From: Anthoceros angustus
Taxonomy: Eukaryota > Streptophyta > Anthocerotopsida > Anthocerotales > Anthocerotaceae
Assembly: GCA_010909165.1 (NCBI GenBank)
Contig: VJWM01000187.1
Location: 124,001 to 188,000, forward strand
Reading direction: 5' to 3'
Length of the DNA: 64,000 nucleotides
Shown here one piece after another: positions 56,250-64,000 of the stretch. The notes below the pieces were generated by a model. It saw only the letters and a program-made list of their open reading frames with translations, did not search any database and was not told the origin of the DNA. The translations under genes were made by a program, and so were the position numbers. Position 1 is the stretch's first letter, and every line of letters begins with the position of its first letter.

Positions 56250-58823
56250 ATGCTGTTTATTATCCCATATTGCTCCCGCGCATTAGAGCCGCCCCAAACG
56301 AGTCCGCCAATGTCCATATTCAGAGTGGGAATTGCGTCTCGCGGAGACGTCTCCTGCACAGTCCCGGCAGGCAGCCTTGCGTGCGCTAACCGGAGGTGGA
56401 GGGGGGCCTCGGCGGCGGCGCGCTGCACCGTGTCACGAAGGGGAGCTGGTGTAAACGCACTCGAGCTGAAATGGAGCGTGACGGCGGAGAGCGTGGGGAG
56501 GCTGTGCGAGGCGGGCCTTTTGAGCGAGGCCGTGGATGCTCTGGGAGTTCTGGTGGATGGAGGGCGCGGGGTTTCGAAGGCGGTGTTTTACGCTGTGTTG
56601 AAGAAATGTGTGGGGAAGAGGGATCTGGTTCTGGGTCGGAAGGTGCATGCGTTCGCGGTGAAGAAGGGGTATCAGTCGGACACGTTCCTGTGCAATCACA
56701 TTCTGCGGATGTATGCGTCTCATGGGAGGTTGCAGGACGCGATGGATGTGTTTGAGGTGGTGGAGGAGCCTGATGCGTTTATGTGGTCGTCTATAATCTC
56801 TGCCCATGTGAAGCATGGGCGGGACAGGGAGGCTGTGGAGCTGTATCATCGGATGAGGAGGTCGGGGGTGGAGCCGGATGGGCATGTGTTTGTGGCTGCC
56901 ATTCAGGCTTGTGCGAGGGGAGGGGATTTGAGGAGCGGGCAGGAGGTACATGCGGATGTATTGGCCAGTGGGAAGGAGCATGACTTGTTTGTGGGTAACT
57001 GCCTGGTGGACATGTATGCGAAGTGTGGGAGTTTGGAGGATGCGGAGAGGGTGTTTGGTGAGCTGGGGCATAAGGATGTGGTGACTTGGAATGCGTTGAT
57101 GGCGGGGTATTCGCAGCAGGGGATGGGGGAGAGGGCGTTGGTTCTGTATGGGGAGATGCAGGAGCATGGGGTGGCGGTGCCGGATTGTGTGACGTTTGTG
57201 TGCCTGTTGCAGGCTTGTGCGAGTGTGGGGAGCTCGGCTCTGGGGAAGGGGAGGCAGTTGCATGGGGAGATAAGGGAGTTGGGGCACGAAGGGGATGTGT
57301 TTGTGGGGAGCAGTTTGGTGAACATGTATGCCAAGTGTGGGAGTTTGGAGGATGCTCAGGGCGTGTTTGATGGGCTTGGTCGGAAGGATGTGGTGGTGTG
57401 GACGGCCATGATAGCGGGGTATTCGCAGCAGGGCATGGGGAAGGAGGCTCTGGTCCTGTACGGTGCCATGCAGGAGGAAGGGATTGCGGTGCCGAATTCT
57501 GTGACGTTTGTGTGCCTCCTGCAGGCGTGTGCGAGTGTCGGGGTCCCGGCTTTGGAGAAGGGAAGGCAGCTTCATGCGCAGATCAGAGGACGAGGGCATC
57601 AGGTTGATGTGTTTGTGGCTAGCAGTTTGGTGAACATGTATGTGAAATGTGGGAGCTTGGATAATGCCCGGAGAGTGTTTGATGGACTTGGGGAGAAGAA
57701 TGTGGTGACATGGACTGCCCTGATTGCAGGGTATGCCCAGCAGGGCATGGGCCAGGAAGCCCTCCGGCTGTACAGTGCCATGCGAGAGGAGGGTATCACT
57801 GTACCCAACTCCATGACGTACTTGTGCCTCCTGCAGGCATGTGCGAATGTGGCAGACCTGCATCTTGGAAGGCAGCTGCATGCCGAGATTGAAGAGCAAG
57901 GCCTTCTGGCTGATGTGTTCGTAGCCGGCAGCTTGATACACATGTATGGGAAGTCGGGGAGCATGGTTAATGCAAGGCAGGTGTTTGATGCGTTGCCCCA
58001 AAGAGGCATTGTGGCCTGGAATGCGCTCATCGGAGGCTGCACCTGCCAAGGAGAGAGTGAAGTGGTCTTTAGCTTGGTCCAGAAAATGAGAGAGCATGGT
58101 GTACAGCCAGACGGGATCACATTCCTCAGTGTACTCACAGTGTGCAGTCATGCTGGTCTGGTGGCCAAGGGGAGAGAGTACTTTGAGGCTATGAGCAAAG
58201 ACTACGGCATCGCCCCCACAGTGGAGCACTGCACATGCATGGTGGATCTCCTGGGTCGTGCAGGCCAACTCGAGGAGGCAATGGCTGTGGTGAGGACAAT
58301 GGCTGTACCACCCAATGCTGCAGTTTGGCACACTCTGTTGGGTGCTTGTAGGAAATGGGGCAATGTAGAGGTGGGTCGCCGTGCTTTTGATGAAGCATTG
58401 AAGCTAGACAAGAAGGATGCCGCAGCGTATGTATTGATGTCCAACGTGTATACCGGTGCCGAGATGTGGGAGCAGGCACGTGAGATGCAGGCCAGGAGGA
58501 TAGGACTCCGGGCATGGAAGCATCCAGGGCAGAGCTGGTGGACAGACATGGAGGGGCTCGTGCATAGCTTTTTGGTCAGAGATAAGACTGATCTCAAGAG
58601 ACAAGCCAGGCTGAAACAGGTGTTTTCCACGACCTTGAGCATACCACATCTCGAGTTTGACATATCCAATTGGAAACGGCGAGATAGCGGGTGCTATTCT
58701 CACTCTGCCACGGCGTATATATCCAGAATAGAGAAAAGAACCATCATCCTACAATTTGTAGGTGTTTGTCACGTTGCAACGGCTTATGCATCCAGGGTCG
58801 GAACACAAGCCGTTGCAGTGTGA
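56250..58823 (+). CDS. pentatricopeptide repeat protein, PLS class with E domain
   Basis: Organelle RNA-binding protein, probably an RNA-editing specificity factor. An intronless frame of 857 residues; an ATG at 56310 (MSIFRVGIASRG) gives 837 and a cleaner transit peptide, so the start is uncertain. PLS repeats run from about residue 80 to 690, with repeated motifs such as VNMYAKCGSLEDA, DVVTWNALMAGYSQQGMG and VTFVCLLQACASVG. The repeats are followed by E1/E2-type sequence (AAAYVLMSNVYTGAEMW, HPGQSWWTDMEGLVHSFLVRD). There is no DYW deaminase domain: the frame ends with about 60 residues of unrelated sequence, so editing would need a DYW partner. Three adjacent units of 104 residues (312 bp) are unusually alike, pointing to recent internal duplication. 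Divergent from RNE. Confidence 0.93.
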   Translation: MLFIIPYCSRALEPPQTSPPMSIFRVGIASRGDVSCTVPAGSLACANRRWRGASAAARCTVSRRGAGVNALELKWSVTAESVGRLCEAGLLSEAVDALGVLVDGGRGVSKAVFYAVLKKCVGKRDLVLGRKVHAFAVKKGYQSDTFLCNHILRMYASHGRLQDAMDVFEVVEEPDAFMWSSIISAHVKHGRDREAVELYHRMRRSGVEPDGHVFVAAIQACARGGDLRSGQEVHADVLASGKEHDLFVGNCLVDMYAKCGSLEDAERVFGELGHKDVVTWNALMAGYSQQGMGERALVLYGEMQEHGVAVPDCVTFVCLLQACASVGSSALGKGRQLHGEIRELGHEGDVFVGSSLVNMYAKCGSLEDAQGVFDGLGRKDVVVWTAMIAGYSQQGMGKEALVLYGAMQEEGIAVPNSVTFVCLLQACASVGVPALEKGRQLHAQIRGRGHQVDVFVASSLVNMYVKCGSLDNARRVFDGLGEKNVVTWTALIAGYAQQGMGQEALRLYSAMREEGITVPNSMTYLCLLQACANVADLHLGRQLHAEIEEQGLLADVFVAGSLIHMYGKSGSMVNARQVFDALPQRGIVAWNALIGGCTCQGESEVVFSLVQKMREHGVQPDGITFLSVLTVCSHAGLVAKGREYFEAMSKDYGIAPTVEHCTCMVDLLGRAGQLEEAMAVVRTMAVPPNAAVWHTLLGACRKWGNVEVGRRAFDEALKLDKKDAAAYVLMSNVYTGAEMWEQAREMQARRIGLRAWKHPGQSWWTDMEGLVHSFLVRDKTDLKRQARLKQVFSTTLSIPHLEFDISNWKRRDSGCYSHSATAYISRIEKRTIILQFVGVCHVATAYASRVGTQAVAV

Positions 58824-59056
58824 CAATGTAAAACCTCAACATATGGACGCTTCTCAACCTGCCTTTGCAATCCTTGAAGAAGAGCCAAGAACATCTGCTG
58901 TTGCTGGGTGATTTGTAATGCCTTTCGATTTGCAATCCATAATCCATGAGCGGCCAGAACATCTGCCTTGCAGCCTCATCTGTACGTTTCTTAGTTACCC
59001 TTATTTAATCAATTAGATTAATCTTTAGCAATTGAAACCTCTGCTAAGCGTACCAG
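58824..59056. other. short intergenic region
   Basis: PPR 3' flank up to the retrotransposon LTR; nothing else seen. Confidence 0.4.
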
Positions 59057-59570
59057 TAACACCCCTCACTCCTCACTGCGCAGCTAGTGAGGAAGCGAAA
59101 AGTGCTGGCTTCCCAGCGGTCTAGGACCTCGCCAATTCATTCCACAAGAGACTTGCACGATTCTCAGCGCTCTCAACCTCACAACACAGCAGTAGGCTCC
59201 AAGTAGCCCGCCATCCCCTGACGACTCGCAGGCCACCTCTTCGAGGTGCTGCTCTTTATTGCAAGAATACAACAATGGAATCTGGCTATCTACTCCTCTC
59301 TCAAAGAGTGAGTCCCACTTGTTCCTCAAAGCCCTTGCTCTAGCCCTTATATATCCCATAGCCTGACCTCAACTAGGCAGCTATTAAATTTAGGGATTCT
59401 TACAGACCACTGATCACTAAGAGTCCTCCTAGGCAGCTCTTCATTTGTGGCTGTAGCAATTCCTCTCTAATAAGAGATTGCATGAAGCATGCAACACATG
59501 CATCTTCTTAATAGGGCAGCTACTAACTTAGCTTTTTACCTTTTTCAACTTTGTTTCACCAGTGTCGTTA
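59057..59570 (-). repeat. 3' LTR of the Ty3/gypsy element
   Basis: 514 bp. It matches 63703-64000 in several blocks (TTATTGCAAGAATACAACAA, GAGTGAGTCCCACTTGTTCC, AGTCCTC..TAGGCAGCTC) but differs by large indels: about 165 bp only here and about 85 bp only in the other LTR. The ends are TAAC and GTTA rather than TG and CA. Confidence 0.85.
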
Positions 59571-59873
59571 CTCTCTCCCCCACGGGGAAGATGTCATTGT
59601 CCTCAATGACCTCCAGTGTAACGCGAGATCATCCATGATCCTTGTTGCACATCTTCAAGTGAAACCCGGATAGGATCTGCATAACCACGAAGCCTTACCA
59701 GATACTCGGTACATTACCACGGACGCGCACTTCTCTCTGCAGAATTCAACAATCTCCGCACCATGATTGTGTTGAACGGGATGACATAATCCTTCTGTTC
59801 ATATCTTCATTCTCTTCGAAATCACAAATGGTTTGACAAAGAGACATGAAACACATTATGAGAGAAGATCCAT

Positions 59874-60164
59874 TCAGGGCATTTGTAGTTTGTAAGCCAC
59901 ATTTCCAATGCGCTTCAGAACTACGAAAGGTCCTCCATACTTAGGCCTTAACTTTGAGGTCAGCCCTTGTGGCAGTGGGAAATTCTTCAATTTCACCCAC
60001 ACCTTGTCTCCTACTTGAAACTCTGCCTCTTGCCTGTGCCTGTCAGCAAACTTCTTTTGCCTGTCCTGAGCCTTGGCCAATATCTTCTTAGCAACTTCAT
60101 GCCCGGCCCTTAAGCGCTCAATGAATTCACGTGGTTCTCTTCTGCATCTCAAACACGCTAGCAT
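59874..60164 (-). pseudogene. integrase C-terminal fragment
   Basis: Reads AHEVAKKI-like helix, KFADRHRQEAEFQVGDKVWVKL and LRPKYGGPFVVLKRIGNVAYKL, the DNA-binding SH3-like end of gypsy integrases (GPF/Y-type module). It is out of frame with the integrase core. Confidence 0.85.
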
Positions 60165-60394
60165 TCAACATGGAAACTACGTCCATTGCTTCGTTACATC
60201 ATCGAAAGGTGTGTAGCCTGTGGAGCTATATGCGGTATTATTATAACAAAATTACGCATCCTCAAGATGATTACTCGATCTCTGGTCCATCACATAGTGT
60301 CGTAAGTATTCTTCTTGGATTCATTCACCCTCTCTGTTGATCCATACATATCGGGGTGATGCTATGCTCATACATAATTGCACTCCTAAGCTCT

Positions 60395-60898
60395 TCATAA
60401 GTTGCCAAAACTCGCAGAACTGGGATCTCTGTCACTCACAATCTGCATAGGCAGTCCATGTAACATATATACATGCTTCTTGAACAACTGAGCAACTTCA
60501 GAAGCTTTCACTCGCTTCTTCGTAGGGATGAAGTGTGCTTGCTTGCTGAATCTATCAACCACTGTCATGATAGCTGTGTGTCCATTACTGGCTGGCAATG
60601 GCATAATGAAATCCATTGATATACTTTTCCAAGGCCCACTTGGAATAGGCAGGGGTTGCAACAAACCTCGCGGATTTGTCTGCTCCACCTTATCCTGCTG
60701 ACAGTCTACACAAGACTTAACATACTCAACAGTATGCTTGTACATTCCAGGCCAATAAAACAGCTTTCTCAACTTCTCATAAGTTGGGTCAATTCCTCTA
60801 TGACCTGCACTTGGCACATCATGACACTCTGCAAGCAACTTCCTTCTCAACACATGAGAATCGGGAATCACAATCTTGTTTTGCTTGAACATCAACAA
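60395..60898 (-). pseudogene. integrase zinc-finger and core, frameshifted
   Basis: Shows the HHCC finger (SAGHRGI to CVDCQQ) and the core Asp residues in SMDFIMPLP and SDRDP. Past 60395 the frame breaks, though the part carrying the last catalytic Glu is recognisable in other frames (YHPD.YGSTERVNE-like). Confidence 0.88.
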
Positions 60899-61028
60899 GC
60901 CATTTCTAAGCTTAAACTTAGATCCGGTTGCTCCACTTCATTGATCCAATCTGTACTAATGGATCTCGCGGATAAGCTTCCTTGATCTGCGTGTGAGTGT
61001 CCTTGGCTCAATCACCATCTTGCCTAGC

Positions 61029-61562
61029 TTAGGCCTCTTGATAAGCGGTTATCAAACTTAAACTCGCTTGCGACTCAAAGCATCCGCCACGAGATTCTCC
61101 TTCCGGCTTGTACTTGATAGACACATCATACATTGCTAGGAAATCTTGCCATCTAGCCTGTCTTGCGCTTAGTCGCAGCTGATTTGTAAAGAAGCTCGTG
61201 CTTACATTGTCTGTGTACAGCACAAAAGATCTTCCTAGAAGATAATGTCTCCAAATCTTGAGACAATTGATGACAGCAGTCATCTCCTTTTCATAAGTGG
61301 GGTACTTCCTTTCATGTTCATGCAACTTCCTTGACTCGTAAGCCACCGGCCTACCTTCTTGCATGAGCACTCCGCCAATTGCAATATCTGACGCATCAGT
61401 ATATACTTCTATATCCTTCTTCGGATCATAGATTGCCAATACTGGGGTAGTGTTGAGTTTCAACTTCAGAAACTCGAATGCCCTCTGACATTCATCATCC
61501 CACTTCCAAGCCTTCGCCTTCTTCAAGAGATCAGTTAATGGGGCAGCAATCTTGGCAAACAT
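61029..61562 (-). pseudogene. RNase H domain of the gypsy element
   Basis: Reads DIEVYTDASDIAIGGVLMQ, PTYEKEMTAVINCLKIWRHYL and FVLYTDNVS, the catalytic D-E-D signatures of gypsy RNase H. A stop and frameshift separate it from RT. Confidence 0.88.
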
Positions 61563-61580
61563 CGGTACAAATCTTACACG

Positions 61581-62165
61581 CTAGCCAATCCCAAAACATA
61601 CGCACCTCGTGCACATTCGTTGGCGGCAGCCAACTCGTATAACCTTTACCTTATCGGGATCCATCCCGATACCATCCGAGACAATGAATCCTAGGAAGTC
61701 AATCTCTTCCTTAACAAAGTCACACTTTGTTATGGCTAAGAACAAAGAATTTGCTCTTAACCTTTCTAACACTTTCCTCAAGTGTTGGACATGCTCTTCA
61801 AGGTAGGCGTATATCATGATGTCATCCAAGTAGATCACAACACACTCATCCATCGGATCTCGAATATAGTATTCATGAGAGTCGAAGCGTGGTAGTGCAT
61901 TAGTGAGTCCAAATGGCATGACAAGGAACTCAAAAGATCCATACCTTGTTCTACAAGCAGTCTTGTATTCATGTCCTTCTGCGATGCGAATCTGGTAATA
62001 GCCTGCCATTAGATCCAACTTGGTGAAATACTTAGCACCTCTCAATCTGTCAAACAAGTCATCCATCCTTGGTAAAGGATAAGAATTCTTCACTGTTATC
62101 TGATTGAGTGCTCTGTAATCCAAGCATAACCTCAATCCTCCATTCTTCTTGCGGGTGAACAACAC
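61581..62165 (-). pseudogene. reverse transcriptase domain of the gypsy element
   Basis: Reads RLCLDYRALNQITVKNSYPL, KLDLMAGYYQIRI, FLVMPFGLTNA and VIYLDDIMIY, the catalytic YLDD box being intact. The N-terminal part of RT is missing because of a frameshift at about 62165. Confidence 0.93.
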
Positions 62166-62374
62166 TGGCGCACCAAATGGGGACTTTGAGATTCTTGCAA
62201 TTCACCTATGTGTTGCAGCATTCCTTTAGCTTGTTTCACTCTACATAGCTCAGATGTACTAGCCCATGTCAAACCAAGCTTGCTTGCCTTGCTAGGAGAA
62301 GTGAAATTATGTGTTGCTGCTAAGTCAAGAAACATCCTCGCTTCTGCTCGATTTAGACATCCATGTATGTACAT
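62132..62374 (-). pseudogene. degenerate aspartic protease of the gypsy element
   Basis: Reads FLDLAATHNFTSPSKASKLGL where intact elements have a D-T/S-G-A-T-H-N-F active site, so the catalytic triplet is mutated. Confidence 0.6.
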
Positions 62375-62751
62375 GAGCTCTCCACCCGCCCTCCGAATAG
62401 TGCTGTCCTCAGCACTCTAAGACTCACCACATGCAGCCTTCGCAACATGTGGCCGATCCCGTCATTTCGGATCCTTGGATCCGGCCACTTCCGTAATCCT
62501 GAGTCTTCGGGGCTGTGGATCTCCTTCTGCTACGTTGAGAGTCTCTGTCAAAGATTCGGGCATTCATTTGCATAATGTCCCGGCTCTCCACATGAGTAGC
62601 ATACTCCTTTTCAAGAACCCATACTGTTGTTCTCTGAGCTCTCAAGGCTCCTCGATTTCTTCCGCGGAAATTTCCTGTTGAATTGCCTCTTGCAATTCCA
62701 TTTCCGCCAGTGTCCTTAGCAGCTCCTTTGCTGGCACTACTAGAGCTTCCT

Positions 62752-63656
62752 CTAGTCCGGCATACCACCATTACCAAATGTTCTGGAGGAGTTGAATGTA
62801 CTAGAATGAAAAGTATCTGGAATGGCATCTGCTGTTGTAATGGCCTCTGCCAACGTAGTTGGACTACGCAACTCAATTTTGTTAGCAGCCCAATCCTTCA
62901 AACCAGCCATGAAGCGATGCGGTTTGTCATCTTCACTCATGGTAGTGCAAAGGCATGATGACTTCATCAAGGTACTTACATAATCTCGTGACAAGACTGC
63001 TTGATATTGTCAAGCTGCTGTCTACTTAGACGTGAAGCATTCGCAGGTTGGAACTGCTTCTTGAGGGCTTCTTTGAAGGATGCCCAGTCTGTGATGGTAT
63101 GTGCTCGGTTACCCTGGGCAACATTAGCACCATAACTCCGCCACCAGACCAATGCATAGCCCTTTAAGAAATTGGCAACAGTACCTAAGTAGTACTCCGG
63201 CTCAACACCAGATGAGGCGAGATAAGTGTCAATAGAATAGATCCAAGAATCAATGACTTGCAGACCTCTTTCTCCCTCATACTTATCTGGTAGGGCTAAC
63301 TTCATGCTCGATTTTGGAGCCACTTTAAAGATGCCTGCTGAATTCGCCGGAAAGATTTCTTGTTGATCTTCTGCATCTTCGCCTTGTTGAGCTGTAGGCT
63401 CTGGATTCTTCTTTGTCTTCTTCCTTGAAGTCATTACATCGTCCAAGACACCTGGAAGAACTTGATAAAGTACTTCCACCATCCGTTTCTTCCAGTCCTC
63501 TGACTTCTCTCCAGATGGGCCTGCTGTGCTCTCAGGTGGCGCTCTCACTTCCTCTTGTTCTGACGATGATGAATCTTCAGGCGGTTGAGGCGGATGATCG
63601 GCGGAGGCTGCGCTTCTTGACCTCTCCTTACGCTTCTCATTGACCATCTTGTGCAC
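62752..63656 (-). pseudogene. gag of the gypsy element
   Basis: Two overlapping frames: 62976-63656 reads the capsid (PDKYEGERGLQVIDSWIYSIDTYL, ALVWWRSYG, WASFKEALKKQFQP) and 62752-62994 its continuation (DKPHRFMAGL). The nucleocapsid zinc knuckle (about 62580-62610) is out of frame and eroded. Confidence 0.88.
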
Positions 63657-63684
63657 TCTCTAGTCACTCGGAGGAATGGACTAT

Positions 63685-63696
63685 GCTCTGATACCA
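63685..63696 (-). other. primer-binding site (initiator Met tRNA)
   Basis: On the minus strand TGGTATCAGAGC, the usual primer site of many plant LTR elements, six bases inside the 5' LTR. Confidence 0.9.
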
Positions 63697-63702
63697 CTAA
63701 AG

Positions 63703-64000
63703 TAACACCCCTCACTGCGCTGCTCTTTATTGCAAGAATACAACAATGGAATCGCTATCTCGCCTAAGCGCTCTGATTCCATGACAAGCTCACTAGCTAG
63801 CTCTCCACGCTCTCTCTCAACACAAGGCTTACAGCGCACACTTGCTCGCTCTCTCAAAGAGTGAGTCCCACTTGTTCCTCAAAGCCCTTGCTCTAGCCCT
63901 TATATATCCCGCACTTGACCTCAACTAGGCTATTAAATCTAGGGATTCTTATAGACCCGATCACTAAGAGTCCTCTCTAGGCAGCTCTTCATTTGTGGCT
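63703..64000 (-). repeat. 5' LTR of the Ty3/gypsy element, partial
   Basis: Matches the 3' LTR at 59057-59570 in blocks; continues beyond the window. Confidence 0.88.

Larger units (their letters stand above)
59057..64000 (-). mobile_element. decayed Ty3/gypsy LTR retrotransposon, cut by window end
   Basis: Read on the minus strand it has the order LTR, primer site, gag, protease, reverse transcriptase, RNase H, integrase, polypurine tract, LTR. RT before integrase marks it as Ty3/gypsy. The primer-binding site is the complement of 63685-63696, TGGTATCAGAGC, matching initiator Met tRNA. The polypurine tract is GTGGGGGAGAGAG (complement of about 59571-59583). The 3' LTR is 59057-59570 and the 5' LTR starts at 63703 and runs off the window. 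Coding parts are separated by stops and frameshifts, so it is dead. Confidence 0.92.

Noticed and set aside
56433-58331. 632-codon open frame on the minus strand, opposite the PPR gene
   Set aside because: It is an antisense shadow of the PPR repeats; the translation is His/Pro-rich without any domain, while the + strand reads canonical PPR motifs.

Overview
This is a window of plant nuclear DNA. The evidence is a chloroplast-type fructose-bisphosphatase with the thioredoxin-regulated cysteines, a chloroplast RNase E with a starch-binding domain, an E-class PPR protein, TTTAGGG-type telomere motifs, and GT-AG genes with many exons. Introns are short (mostly 50-180 bases; RAD50 packs 27 exons into 6.7 kb), and several large genes have no introns. 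That fits a compact, seedless land plant (bryophyte or lycophyte) better than a seed plant, but the clade is an inference.

Left half, gene-rich. 522-594 tRNA-Arg(CCG). 2152-3960(-) intronless kinesin, head-to-head with 4604-6161(+) chloroplast FBPase (4 exons). 6813-13501(+) RAD50 (27 exons, 1315 aa). 14421-15698(+) intronless orphan nuclear-type protein. 16139-19592(+) cytosolic phosphoglucomutase (18 exons, 583 aa), followed by rearranged scraps of its exon 14. 20.45-22.94 kb is AT-rich repeat DNA. 23126-27119(-) SNU114/EFTUD2 spliceosomal GTPase (10 exons, 993 aa), head-to-head with 27495-28989(+), a 7-exon gene resembling the XRCC4/XLF/PAXX repair family.

Middle, 29-51 kb, is mostly repeats and relics. 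It holds a mosaic of host-gene fragments (29.07-29.64 kb), a diverged repeat family (30.3-31.5 kb), a tRNA-like SINE candidate (31.85 kb), two LINE-like relics (32.9 and 40.4 kb), a broken and an intact copy of a multi-pass membrane protein (34.5 and 48.9 kb), a 1.37-kb tandem duplication carrying 20-bp palindromes (37.1-39.8 kb), a class 3 lipase (42734-44736, -, 5 exons) and a 172-bp ATGT microsatellite.

Right end. 52066-56139(-) intronless chloroplast RNase E/G, head-to-head (110 bp) with 56250-58823(+) an intronless PPR-E gene with internally duplicated repeats. From 59057 to the window end lies a decayed Ty3/gypsy LTR retrotransposon on the minus strand.

Together the genes cover carbon metabolism (FBPase, PGM), DNA double-strand-break repair (RAD50 and perhaps the XRCC4-like gene), pre-mRNA splicing (SNU114) and organelle RNA processing (RNase E, PPR). 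No operon-like logic links them. The recurring architecture is divergent pairs sharing short promoters.
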